Position numbers and translations under genes: made by a program
Part shown: one piece after another, positions 18,072-26,903 of the stretch
Numbering within the stretch: the stretch's first letter is position 1
Layout of the letters: each line of letters starts with the position of its first letter
Assembly: GCF_000833575.1 (NCBI RefSeq)
Contig: NZ_CP010827.1
Coordinates: 2,582,096-2,646,095 of the forward strand
From: Corynebacterium singulare
GTDB taxonomy: Bacteria > Actinomycetota > Actinomycetes > Mycobacteriales > Mycobacteriaceae
DNA length: 64,000 nt
Direction of reading: 5' to 3'
The notes under the pieces: model-generated
The model's database searches: none
Told to the model about the DNA's origin: nothing
The model's input: the letters and a program-made list of their open reading frames with translations, nothing else

Positions 18072-19862
18072 CTAGGAGGCCTCGCCGTCGGTAGCGTCGG
18101 CAGCAGCACGGATAAGCGCAGCGTAGGCGCCATTGCGGGCGAGCAGCTCGGCGTGGGTGCCGCGTTCGGTGATGCGGCCGTGGTCGAGGACGATGATCTG
18201 GTCGGCGTCGTAAATCGTGGAGAGGCGGTGGGCAATGACCAAGCGAGTGGCCTCCGCGCCGAAGACGGCCTCCTGGATGGCGCGCTCAGTTTCGTTGTCG
18301 AGGGCGGAGGTGGCCTCATCCAGGATGAGCACCTGCGGGCGGCGCAGGAGCGTTCGTGCAAGCGAGATGCGCTGCTGCTCACCGCCGGAGAAGCGGTAGC
18401 CGCGCGAGCCCACGAGGGTGTCTAATCCCTCCGGAAGGGAGCGGACCACCTCAGCCACGTTGGCAGCGTTCAAGGCCTGCCACATGTCCTCCTCAGACGC
18501 GTCCGGGTGGGCAAAGAGGAGGTTCTCGCGCACCGTGCCGTGGATGAGGTAGGTCTCCTGAGAAACCACACCGATGACTTCAGCGCGCTGCTCGGCGGGG
18601 ATATCGCGCAGGTCCACCCCACCCAGACGTACAGAACCATCGGTTGGATCGGCCAGGCGCGCCATGAGCGCGGCGATGGTGGATTTGCCGGAGCCGGTGT
18701 GCCCCACCAGGGCGGTGGTGGTGTGGGAGGGGATGTGAAGGGAGACGTCGGCAAGCGCGTCGGTGTCCGTGCCGGGGTAGCGGTAGGAGACGTGGGTGAG
18801 GGTGAGGGAGGCATCGGCAAGCTGGGCGGGCTCGGTGGCCTCAGTGAGCTCGGGCTGCAGGTCGAGGTATTCGAAGATGCGGCTAAACAGCGCCATGGAA
18901 GCTACCCACTGCGCGCCCACATTGAGCAGGCCGGTAATAGGGCGGAAAATCTGGGTCTGCAGGGTGGAAAAGGCGATAAGGGTGCCGATGGTAATACCCG
19001 GGCGCAGGCCGGCTACAAGGTAAATGAGCGCCGGCATGACACCGAAGATGATTTGGGTCAGCGCCATGCGCCAGCGCCCGGCCAGTTGAGACTCAAGCTC
19101 CAGGCGGATAAGGGAGCGCGAGGTCTTCTCAAAACCGGCGAAGACGCGGTCCTGTGCGCCCAACGTGGTGGCTAGCCGCATGCCGGAGACGGAGAGGTTC
19201 TCAGAAATGGTCTGTTGGAGCTCGGCCTGGGCCTGACTGTTTTTCTCCATGAGGCTGCGGCGCAGGATGGCAGCACGGCGAGTCAGCCACACTGCGGGCG
19301 GCAGAACGATGAGGGAGAGTAAGGACAACGTAGGTGACAGCGCCACCATGGCCACCAGCGTGGCCACGGTCATGGTGAGGTTGCTCGCCACAGACGTCGC
19401 GGTGGTGGTCACCATGCCGCGCATGGCCGCAATGTCATTGGTCAGGCGGGACTGAATCTCACCACCGCGGTTATTGGTAAAGAACTGCAGGGACTGGCGC
19501 TGCAGGTTGGCAAAGACCTGGGTGCGCAGCTCGTGCATGATGGTATGCCCCACGCGCGCGGACAGAAAGGACTGGATGACACCAATGGCCTGGGAAACCA
19601 CGGTGACCGCCAGCATGCCGCCGACGAGCCACAGCAGCAGCGCGGTGTCGTGGTGAGGGATGGCATCATCCACCGTGCGGCGCACGAGGAAGGGCTGCAC
19701 CACAGTAAGGCCGGACGTGGCCAGGATGAGGGCCAGAACCACCAGCAGGGTGCCGCGGTGGGCGGCAAAAAGGCCGGCGACGCGGCCGAACTTTACGGGA
19801 TGCTCCGCCAGCTGATCGACGTCCGCAGGGTCCTTCACCGCGGTGTGCATCGGCCGCGTCAT
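18072..19862 (-). CDS. ABC exporter, fused membrane and ATPase domains
   Basis: A 596-residue half-transporter. The N-terminal ~330 residues form a six-helix ABC type 1 exporter domain. The C-terminal ATPase has Walker A GHTGSGKST near residue 390, the Q-loop in VVSQETYLIHGTVREN, signature FSGGEQQRISLAR, Walker B VLILDEATSALD and the H-loop in IAHRLST. It would work as a homodimer or with an unlinked partner. It resembles multidrug or lipid exporters of the MsbA/BmrA kind, and its substrate is unknown. It starts 4 bases after the VanW gene stop, so the two share a transcript and possibly a role in the envelope. Confidence 0.88.
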   Translation of the reverse strand: MTRPMHTAVKDPADVDQLAEHPVKFGRVAGLFAAHRGTLLVVLALILATSGLTVVQPFLVRRTVDDAIPHHDTALLLWLVGGMLAVTVVSQAIGVIQSFLSARVGHTIMHELRTQVFANLQRQSLQFFTNNRGGEIQSRLTNDIAAMRGMVTTTATSVASNLTMTVATLVAMVALSPTLSLLSLIVLPPAVWLTRRAAILRRSLMEKNSQAQAELQQTISENLSVSGMRLATTLGAQDRVFAGFEKTSRSLIRLELESQLAGRWRMALTQIIFGVMPALIYLVAGLRPGITIGTLIAFSTLQTQIFRPITGLLNVGAQWVASMALFSRIFEYLDLQPELTEATEPAQLADASLTLTHVSYRYPGTDTDALADVSLHIPSHTTTALVGHTGSGKSTIAALMARLADPTDGSVRLGGVDLRDIPAEQRAEVIGVVSQETYLIHGTVRENLLFAHPDASEEDMWQALNAANVAEVVRSLPEGLDTLVGSRGYRFSGGEQQRISLARTLLRRPQVLILDEATSALDNETERAIQEAVFGAEATRLVIAHRLSTIYDADQIIVLDHGRITERGTHAELLARNGAYAALIRAAADATDGEAS

Positions 19863-19865
19863 GGA

Positions 19866-21569
19866 TTAACCGCAGGTGACGATGGGCTGCGGGTCATAGA
19901 CCGTGGTGGTGGTCTCCCGGGAGAGCTCCTTGCCGGAGAGGTCCTTAATCACGCGGGTATCGGAGGTGGTGAAGCCCGGCGCGCCGCCCGAGGGCGAACA
20001 GTCCTCCCCCACCGACATGCGCTGCGGCTCGGTCTTGGCCCAGCGGCCATTGTTGATGGACTCCACCTCGACAGTCTTCACACCCTTGAAGCGCACGGTG
20101 ATGTCCTTGCCAAAGCTGGTCTCAATGCGCACCGGGTGCTTCGAGGTGTTGGTGAACTGCAGATCGATAGCACCTTCGTAGACGGTGGCCTCACGGCCGG
20201 CCGGGTAGCGCGAGATGTAATAGGAGTGCGGGGTGTGGGCGGTGTCCTCCATGCCGGCGAAGTAGGCGGCATTGTACAGGGTGGTGGCGAACTGGGAGAT
20301 GCCGCCGCCAACGGCCGTGCCGGCGTGGCCGTCAATAATAATGCCGGATTCCACGTAGCCCTGCGCGGTACCGCGGGGGCCGGTGTAGCCGTTGAGGGAG
20401 AAAGTCTCACCCGGGTTGACCACCGCACCGTTGACCTGCTGGGCCACGAGGCGGATGTTGGTGCCGGATGCACCGGAGAAGCCGCCGGTAGAGAACTCAG
20501 AGATGGTGTCATCGAAGGTGGCTTTTTCTGCCATCTCGGTGGTGAACTCGGCCGGGTCCGGCTTGTAATCGGCGTCCCACTTGCGCTCATCCTCGCTGCT
20601 CACGCGATCCTCAAAACCATCGAGGGTCTTCTCCCAGTCGATGATGGAGCCATCAACGGAGGGCGTGATCTGCTTGTCACTGCCGCTGAAGGAAATCTTG
20701 GCGTTGGTGCCGGGAACCTCGGAGCCCTGCATGCGCTCCTCAAACAGTTCGCGGGCACGGTTCTTGTCCACCTTGAGGCGCAGCTCGCCGTCCTCGGCGG
20801 CGATGGAGACAAACTGGGAAATCTCCGGCTTGCGCAGGGTACCGGAAGTGTTGTTCTCACCGTTGAGCGTCAGCGGGTTATCCAACGCACGGGCGGCATC
20901 ACCGGTGCGCATGGCCTCGATCGCCGCGTCATTGATCCGTGGTTCCACCACCATGGGCGTGACCTCCACGCCTTGGGGGTCGAGCCAGTGCTTCTCGACG
21001 TCCCCCCGCAACGCTTCCTTCTCCACTGCCTGACCCAATTCGGGTGAGGTTTCCTTGAGGGAGCCATCGATAAGCTCCAAGTTTCCATCCTTCGGCTCAA
21101 CCTTGAGCTCCTCGCTGACGCGATCAAGTTCGCCGGAGAGCTGATCCTCATCGATGTCAACCGCCACCGGGATCTCCTCGGTGGGTTTGATGAAGCTGTA
21201 GAGGCGGGCGAAGGGATTGAGCGAGGCATCCGGGATGCCGTCCACAGCCTTCTGGTAGTTGAGGCTCAAGCCCGAATCCTGCGGGATGAACTCAGATGTT
21301 TTCTCGCCCGCACGCACAATAACGGGGCGGGTGGTGACATCCCCGAGTTCCTTTTCGAGCTTGCCCACGGCGGCGGTGCGCTCCATGCGGGAGATGTCCA
21401 CGCCGCCTACCGACGTCGCGCGCGGCACCTTGTGCTGGTTGGCCATGACGTCCCACGCGTAGGCGATGCCGGCGATGAGCACGAGGCCGACGAGCATGCC
21501 GAGGAAGACCTTGAGTCCCCTGCGGTTGCGGTCTCGCCGGTGTTGGCTGTGTCCGATTGCCTTTTTCAC
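19866..21569 (-). CDS. VanW family protein with peptidoglycan-binding-like domains
   Basis: A 567-residue protein with a basic start, one membrane helix (about residues 20-42), two PG_binding_4-like regions (TSVGGVDISRM onward, and about 200-330), and a C-terminal VanW domain (about 360-520: NPGETFSLNGYTGPRGTAQGYVE, GGGISQFATTLYNAAYFAG, SYYISRYPAGREATV). The name comes from vancomycin-resistance clusters, yet VanW domains are widespread and have no proven activity. The bulk of the protein lies outside the membrane. GTG start. The upstream GH3-like lipoprotein and downstream ABC exporter are in the same operon. Confidence 0.85.
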   Translation of the reverse strand: MKKAIGHSQHRRDRNRRGLKVFLGMLVGLVLIAGIAYAWDVMANQHKVPRATSVGGVDISRMERTAAVGKLEKELGDVTTRPVIVRAGEKTSEFIPQDSGLSLNYQKAVDGIPDASLNPFARLYSFIKPTEEIPVAVDIDEDQLSGELDRVSEELKVEPKDGNLELIDGSLKETSPELGQAVEKEALRGDVEKHWLDPQGVEVTPMVVEPRINDAAIEAMRTGDAARALDNPLTLNGENNTSGTLRKPEISQFVSIAAEDGELRLKVDKNRARELFEERMQGSEVPGTNAKISFSGSDKQITPSVDGSIIDWEKTLDGFEDRVSSEDERKWDADYKPDPAEFTTEMAEKATFDDTISEFSTGGFSGASGTNIRLVAQQVNGAVVNPGETFSLNGYTGPRGTAQGYVESGIIIDGHAGTAVGGGISQFATTLYNAAYFAGMEDTAHTPHSYYISRYPAGREATVYEGAIDLQFTNTSKHPVRIETSFGKDITVRFKGVKTVEVESINNGRWAKTEPQRMSVGEDCSPSGGAPGFTTSDTRVIKDLSGKELSRETTTTVYDPQPIVTCG

Positions 21570-21603
21570 GTGTATGAGACTATCGTCTGCCAGCTAGTTT
21601 TTC

Positions 21604-22707
21604 CTAGTCGGCAGCGCGGTTGGATTCCTGCTGGGCCACGATCTCCGCAGCAGCATCGATGACAGCGGTGATGTCCTCATCGGTGGACCACAGTGGCATA
21701 TCGGCTCCCGCGGCCAACGCTGCAGCTACCGCCTCGGGCACACTGAAGTTCTCCGAGATGGAGGCCATTCCCCCCAGGTCATCGGTGTAAATCGTGCCCT
21801 CAAACCCCAGCTCCTCACGGGCCAGCTGGTAGGCACGCGGGTTAAGGGACGCCGGTTCCTCACCCAAGCCGGGAACCACAAGATGCCCCATCATGAGCGC
21901 TGCCTCCGGGGCCTGCGGGACGGCCTGTGCAAAGGGACGGAATTCATGTCCGTAGAGCTCCTCAAGTGGCGGGGTGACGGCCTCACCTAAGTGCGTATCG
22001 CCGGAAGCCCGCCCATGGCCGGGGAAGTGTTTGAACACGGCCTTCACCCCGGCTGCCTGCAGCCCGCGGGCAAAGGCCGCGCCATACTCACCGGCGGTCT
22101 CCGGGTCGGTAGAAAAAGCGCGGTCCCCGACAACCTCCAGGTCTCCCCCGTCAACGTCCAGCACCGGGGCAAAGTCCACCGTCACGCCGTGTGCGCGCAG
22201 GCTGTGCCCGATCTCGGTGGCCATGGCCTCGACCTCCTCTGGGCTGTGGCCTTGAGCCATGGCCTGCGGTGAGGGATACTCGCCCAGAATCTCGGAAAAG
22301 CGCTGAACGCGGCCTCCTTCGAAGTCGATGGAGACCTCGAAGTCGCGGCCCATCTCCGCGCGCAGAGCGTTGAGACCGCGGGGCCCATCACTGAGCAGTT
22401 CGGGGTCGGCCCAGCTCGGAATGAAAAGCCCACCCACGCCCGCGTCCAGCTTGGCGCGGGCGTCCTCATAGTTCAGGGCCGGTGGCATGAGTTTCGCGGC
22501 CGCTTGGGCGCGAATATCCTCGGGCGCGGCTTTTTCGGTTTCGGGGGACTCGCCTGCGGCTGCGGCACTGGATGCCGCGCTGCTCGGCGCGGTGCTGTGA
22601 GGTGCGGTGCTGGGTGGGACGTCGGAAAGCACCGGCTCCGAATCGCACGCGCTCAGTGCACAGGCGGCGCTCACGAGGAGGGCGGTTGTTGCTTTTCTCA
22701 TGCCCAC
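21604..22707 (-). CDS. GH3-like beta-N-acetylhexosaminidase lipoprotein
   Basis: A 367-residue lipoprotein (lipobox LSAC near residue 20, then a Ser/Ala-rich linker to about 70). The rest is a glycoside hydrolase family 3 N-terminal barrel of the NagZ type: FIPSWADPELL, SIDFEGGRVQRF, KHFPGHGRASGDTHLG (the NagZ catalytic loop carries the DxH pair, DTH here) and YTDDLGGM with the candidate nucleophile Asp. Such enzymes trim N-acetylglucosamine from muropeptides or glycans, here at the outer face of the membrane. I took the GTG at 22707 because GAGG lies seven bases upstream; the ATG two codons later is possible. First gene of the operon with VanW and the ABC exporter. Confidence 0.83.
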   Translation of the reverse strand: MGMRKATTALLVSAACALSACDSEPVLSDVPPSTAPHSTAPSSAASSAAAAGESPETEKAAPEDIRAQAAAKLMPPALNYEDARAKLDAGVGGLFIPSWADPELLSDGPRGLNALRAEMGRDFEVSIDFEGGRVQRFSEILGEYPSPQAMAQGHSPEEVEAMATEIGHSLRAHGVTVDFAPVLDVDGGDLEVVGDRAFSTDPETAGEYGAAFARGLQAAGVKAVFKHFPGHGRASGDTHLGEAVTPPLEELYGHEFRPFAQAVPQAPEAALMMGHLVVPGLGEEPASLNPRAYQLAREELGFEGTIYTDDLGGMASISENFSVPEAVAAALAAGADMPLWSTDEDITAVIDAAAEIVAQQESNRAAD

Positions 22708-22760
22708 CAGTGTGCCTCAAAGAACCCGCGCGGGCGATGGACGGTTGTTAGGATGGTCAC

Positions 22761-23273
22761 ATGAGTAACGGAGAGACCCTGCTGATCGCCTACGACGGCT
22801 CCGCCCGCGCCGACCGCGCCCTCGAATACGCCGCGCATCTTTTGCGCCCCACCGACGTGAAGATTCTCACCGCATGGGAGACCTCCGCGCGCCAGGCTGC
22901 GCGTGCCGTGAGCCGCAGCGGACTGCACCAGTCTGCAGTGTCTTCTGAGCACGTCGAGGACGACCCCGCGTACGAGGAGGCGCTGGCGATTTGCCGCCGG
23001 GGCATCACCAAGGCGGAGTCCCTGGGCCTGCGCGGACATGCCCACCTGGTGGAATCCGTGTCGTCGATTCAAAGCGCGATTGTGGACGCCGCTCAGGAAC
23101 TTGACGTCGATGTCATCGTCACCGGAACCCGCGCGCTGACCGGCTTCCGCTCGCTGTGGAATAGCTCGACCGCGGAGTACATCGTGCGCAATGCGGGCCT
23201 GCCGGTGTTCATCGTTCCGCCGGAGAATGACGATGATTCCGATGACTCCGACGCATCCGGCGACGACGCCTAA
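22761..23273 (+). CDS. Universal stress protein (UspA family)
   Basis: A 170-residue single-domain USP. It begins LLIAYDGSARADRALEYAA and carries the nucleotide-binding pattern GTRALTGFRSLWNSSTAEYIVRNAGLPVFIVP near residue 120, related to the ATP-binding G-2x-G-9x-G(S/T) motif. A very acidic tail (DDDSDDSD) follows. Such proteins bind ATP or AMP and modulate stress responses; the target is unknown. The ATG follows a TAGGAT-like -10 within a few bases, so it may be leaderless. Divergent from the GH3 gene. Confidence 0.85.
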   Translation: MSNGETLLIAYDGSARADRALEYAAHLLRPTDVKILTAWETSARQAARAVSRSGLHQSAVSSEHVEDDPAYEEALAICRRGITKAESLGLRGHAHLVESVSSIQSAIVDAAQELDVDVIVTGTRALTGFRSLWNSSTAEYIVRNAGLPVFIVPPENDDDSDDSDASGDDA

Positions 23274-23316
23274 GAAAAGGCCATAACGCGCTAGCGACCT
23301 GCTAGGATCTGCGGAC

Positions 23317-23514
23317 ATGGCATTCGATAGCGATTCCCTCAACAAGCGCACCCTGGGTCCGGCCCTGGGCAGCGCGGTCGTTGGCGTGGCTTTGGGGGTC
23401 GTGACCATCCTGGGGATTGCCCAATTCTCGCAGGCAGACGCCGTGCCGAGCACTAGCTCCGTCAAAGCCTCCGACGCCGTGATGGGCGGGCCGGAGTACG
23501 GCTCCCGCGAGTAA
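23317..23514 (+). CDS. Small DUF2613 membrane protein
   Basis: A 65-residue protein with one hydrophobic segment (about residues 15-35) and a short exported tail. It matches the DUF2613 family, which in mycobacteria and corynebacteria stands immediately before aftD (Rv0236A in M. tuberculosis). The gap to aftD is two bases. It may be an accessory to the arabinosyltransferase, but no activity is known. Confidence 0.75.
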   Translation: MAFDSDSLNKRTLGPALGSAVVGVALGVVTILGIAQFSQADAVPSTSSVKASDAVMGGPEYGSRE

Positions 23515-23516
23515 CA

Positions 23517-26500
23517 GTGCGCGCGCGCATCGGGGGGCTTGTGTGTCTAGCCCTCGTGGTCGTGGTGCAGCCGTGGGGGCTGACCGCCGCCGACACCAAA
23601 CATGACCTCGTGGCCAACCCCTCCGGGTTCTTGGCCGGTGCCCTGCATGCCTATACGGACACCTTCACTCTGGGACAGCTACAGAACCAAGCCTATGGAT
23701 ACCTCTTCCCGCAGGGCTTGTTTTTCCTGCTGACGGACCCGCTTCCGGATTGGATAGCCCAGCGCCTGTGGTGGTTTCTGTCGCTGGCCGTGGGCTTTGG
23801 GGGTTTCTTCCGGTTGGTTCGCGCGGCGCTTCCCGCGGCACCTGCCCACGCGGCTCTTGCGGGTGGGTTGCTCTATGCGCTCTCTCCCCGCGTGCTCACG
23901 ACGCTCGGCGCGATTTCCTCAGAGACGTGGCCGGTCATGTTAGCGCCCTGGGTGGTGCTGCCTTTTCTTCGGGCCGGGCGGCTGACCTGGCGGGATGCCG
24001 CGCCCTCGGTCGTGGCGGTGGCCTGCATGGGCGCGGTCAACGCCACGGCCACGCTAGCCGCCTGCCTGCCCGCAGGTTTGGTTCTGGTGTGGTGTCGCGC
24101 GGGCCGAACTGGGCTGGCCTGGTTGGCTGGCTGCGCTGCTGTCTCCGCGTGGTGGATTGTTCCGCTGCTCATTCTGGGCCGCTATGCCCCGCCATTTACG
24201 GAGTTCATCGAGTCCGCTGGGGTAACCACCCGCTGGCTCAACCTGGCGGAGATCCTGCGCGGCACAACAAGCTGGGCGCCCTTTGTGGATACCGAGCGCG
24301 TCGCCGGCACGGCGTTGGCCACCGAGCCCGTCTTTGTGCTGTTCACGGTTGGCGTGGCCGCCCTGGGGCTGGTGGGCCTGGCGCGCCTGCCGCGCATGTG
24401 GAGTGTCATGCTGCTGATCGGCGTAGCCGTGTTAGGCACGCATGCCGCGTGGTACCTCGATGCGTTGGATGGGCCGCTAGCCGCGTTGCGCAACGTGCAC
24501 AAATTCGACCCGCTGGTGCGCATACCGCTTCTGCTGGGCGTTGCTGCGGTGGTGTCACGGATGGGTCTGCCACACAGTGTGCATCCCACGCGCCGCCAAG
24601 CGGCAGGCCTTCTCGTGGGCCTGATCATGGTGGGTGCTACTGCCCCCGCCTGGTCTGGGCGGCTACTGCCAAAGGGCGCGTATGAGGAGGTGCCCGCCTA
24701 CTGGCATGAGGCGGCCGACTTCATGAACAGCTTGAATACGCGCGTGCTCATCTACCCGCCCGCTTCCTTTGCCCGGCAGGACTGGGGCTGGACGCGCGAT
24801 GAGCCTGCGCAGCCGCTTCTCCGCGTGCCCTGGGCCGTGCGCGACGCCATCCCCCTCATCCCTCCTGAAGCCATTCGTGGTCTCGACGGCGCGATGGCGC
24901 AGATTTCACGCGATCCCGCGACTGCCCCGGACGTCCTCCAGCGCCTGGGCATCGGCGCAGTGGCGGTGCGCCACGACCTTATCTCCGGTTCCTCGGCCCG
25001 AATTCCCGGCGAGGTCCACACGTTTGGTGAGGTCGACGTCGTCGTCTTCGACTCCGATCTCTCTATGAACCTGGCGCCTGCGGATCTGCCGCGCGTGGCC
25101 GGTGGCGGTGAGGCGCTGGCGCTCCTGCAGGGACCGCATGAGCTCGTGCCTTCCGACGCCTCCATCGTCACCGACTCGCCCTCCCTGCGTGACCGCAACT
25201 ACGGCACGCTCGACGGCCCAGTCTCCGCGCCGCTGGCGCCGACCGATCCGTCGACTGTGCGCAATCGCCTGCGCGACTACCCCTCCGCTGGCCCGCTCAC
25301 GCAGGTGGTGGAACACGATGGCCGCGTGACTGCGTCGTCGTCAGCCGCGGATGCGTCTGCTTTCGGCGGTGCGAACCCGGCGCGCTCAATGACCGCGGCC
25401 GTCGACGGCGAGAACTCCACCGCCTGGTGGCCAGCCCCCGGTGATACCGGCTGGCTGGAGCTCCACGCGGCCACGGAGTGGACCGCGCCCACGCTCAGGC
25501 TCATGACCACCGGCACGACTGAGGTGACCATCCACAATGGTGACTCCTCCGTCACCGTCACCATGGAGGCCTTCCGCGCCCGCGATATCCGTGTGCCCGG
25601 GGCCCGGGCCTCCACCATCCGCATCGAGCCCCAGCGCCGCACGGGCATTGCGGAGGCGTCCATCGTTGATCAGCCAACGCCGCGCCGCCTGGTCACGGTG
25701 CCTGATACCTCACCCAGTGCGGAGCAATTCCTCTTCCAGCAGGATAATGAAGGTGTTCTCATCCGCTCTTTCACCGCGCCGCGTTCTATGACCGTGCGCG
25801 TGTCCGGTGAAAAGCCCGTGCTTATCGACGACCTCCCCCACTCCCCCGGCTCCACCCTCACCCTCCCCGCCGGTCAGCACCTCGTGCGCACGACCGGCGC
25901 GTGGGCCGCGCTGACCGATACCGCGTCCGCGCTTCCCGCTCCCCTGCCCGCTTCGTCCCGCGCGCTGTCCGTTTCTGACCGTGGCTATACTCCACTCGCC
26001 CCCGACGAAGCCATCGAACCCGCTGACCACGACCGCCTCCTCATCACCGGCCGCGCCTTCAACGAGGGTTTGCGTGGCGAACTCCGCTACCCCGGCTCCG
26101 AGCCGCTTCACCTTGAACCGCGCTCCGTCGACGCCGATACCCAAGCCTTCCTCATTCCTGCCGGTGCCGCCGGCCGCGTCCACCTCTCTTTTGTTGCTGA
26201 CCGCGCCTACCGCGTGAGCCTCGGCCTCGGCGGCGCTCTCGCCGCGCTCACCACGGCTTTCTGCTTGTTGGCCCTCTCCCGCCCGCCCCGGCGGGCCGTT
26301 ACTGCGGCCCTGCCCGCGGCACACCACTCAGTCCCGTCTCACCCCACTAGTGTCATAATCGCCCTGATGATCGCGGCAACGATGACGCTCGTGGCTGGCC
26401 TGCCCGGCCTTGCCACCGCTGCTGCAGCATGGGCCGTCACGCGTTGGACCACGCTGCGCGCTGACTACCTCGCGGGCGCGCTTGCCCTCGCCGCCGGCGC

Positions 26501-26618
26501 GATGCTCGCCCGCGCGCCCTGGCCCTCCGATGGTTATGCCGGCGACTCGCTCCTTGTGCAACTACTCTGCGTCGCGGCTATTACCTGTGCGTGCCTCCCG
26601 CCCCGAGGTGAGGCTTAA
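23517..26618 (+). CDS. aftD: Alpha-(1->3)-arabinofuranosyltransferase AftD
   Basis: A 1033-residue GT-C glycosyltransferase that branches the arabinan of arabinogalactan and lipoarabinomannan using decaprenyl-phospho-arabinose. The N-terminal ~380 residues are hydrophobic helices with the GT-C acidic motif in the first loop (DTKHDLVANPSGF). A large periplasmic part with carbohydrate-binding-like beta segments (about 400-890) follows, then C-terminal helices. M. tuberculosis AftD is longer (about 1400), so this is the shorter corynebacterial form. GTG start, two bases after DUF2613. A hairpin with T-run follows at 26763. Confidence 0.85.
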   Translation: MRARIGGLVCLALVVVVQPWGLTAADTKHDLVANPSGFLAGALHAYTDTFTLGQLQNQAYGYLFPQGLFFLLTDPLPDWIAQRLWWFLSLAVGFGGFFRLVRAALPAAPAHAALAGGLLYALSPRVLTTLGAISSETWPVMLAPWVVLPFLRAGRLTWRDAAPSVVAVACMGAVNATATLAACLPAGLVLVWCRAGRTGLAWLAGCAAVSAWWIVPLLILGRYAPPFTEFIESAGVTTRWLNLAEILRGTTSWAPFVDTERVAGTALATEPVFVLFTVGVAALGLVGLARLPRMWSVMLLIGVAVLGTHAAWYLDALDGPLAALRNVHKFDPLVRIPLLLGVAAVVSRMGLPHSVHPTRRQAAGLLVGLIMVGATAPAWSGRLLPKGAYEEVPAYWHEAADFMNSLNTRVLIYPPASFARQDWGWTRDEPAQPLLRVPWAVRDAIPLIPPEAIRGLDGAMAQISRDPATAPDVLQRLGIGAVAVRHDLISGSSARIPGEVHTFGEVDVVVFDSDLSMNLAPADLPRVAGGGEALALLQGPHELVPSDASIVTDSPSLRDRNYGTLDGPVSAPLAPTDPSTVRNRLRDYPSAGPLTQVVEHDGRVTASSSAADASAFGGANPARSMTAAVDGENSTAWWPAPGDTGWLELHAATEWTAPTLRLMTTGTTEVTIHNGDSSVTVTMEAFRARDIRVPGARASTIRIEPQRRTGIAEASIVDQPTPRRLVTVPDTSPSAEQFLFQQDNEGVLIRSFTAPRSMTVRVSGEKPVLIDDLPHSPGSTLTLPAGQHLVRTTGAWAALTDTASALPAPLPASSRALSVSDRGYTPLAPDEAIEPADHDRLLITGRAFNEGLRGELRYPGSEPLHLEPRSVDADTQAFLIPAGAAGRVHLSFVADRAYRVSLGLGGALAALTTAFCLLALSRPPRRAVTAALPAAHHSVPSHPTSVIIALMIAATMTLVAGLPGLATAAAAWAVTRWTTLRADYLAGALALAAGAMLARAPWPSDGYAGDSLLVQLLCVAAITCACLPPRGEA

Positions 26619-26668
26619 GACCGCCCCTCTCCCTGCCTCTTAAACATCATCCGCCTCGAACTCATAAC

Positions 26669-26742
26669 AACTCGCGCACCGGGCATCCGCTAGACGGCAT
26701 CGGGCAACTCGCGCACCGGGCATCCGCTAGACGGCATCCGGC
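26669..26742. repeat. 37-bp direct repeat, two copies
   Basis: Two adjacent 37-bp units, 26669-26705 and 26706-26742, differ at one base. They lie in the gap between aftD and the convergent acyltransferase. No third copy and no spacer pattern is present, so it is not a CRISPR. Confidence 0.9.
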
Positions 26743-26762
26743 AGAAGGCATTTATAGGAGTA

Positions 26763-26795
26763 AAAACGCCATATGGACGCCCTATAAGGCGTTTT
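26763..26795 (+). terminator. Terminator after aftD
   Basis: Arms AAAACGCC (26763-26770) and GGCGTTTT (26788-26795) around a 17-base loop, ending in a T-run. A further copy of the left arm, GAAAACGCC, follows at 26803 and could pair with the same right arm. Confidence 0.65.
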
Positions 26796-26903
26796 CACGC
26801 TTGAAAACGCCTTCTGAAACATGCCACCTCTCCCATGCCATCTGGAAGATGCCATGTGTGGGGTGCCGTTTACGAGCCTGCCATGCCGCCGGGCTCTACC
26901 AGG

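Noticed and set aside
26669-26742. Possible CRISPR array
   Set aside because: Only two adjoining copies without spacers and no cas genes nearby.
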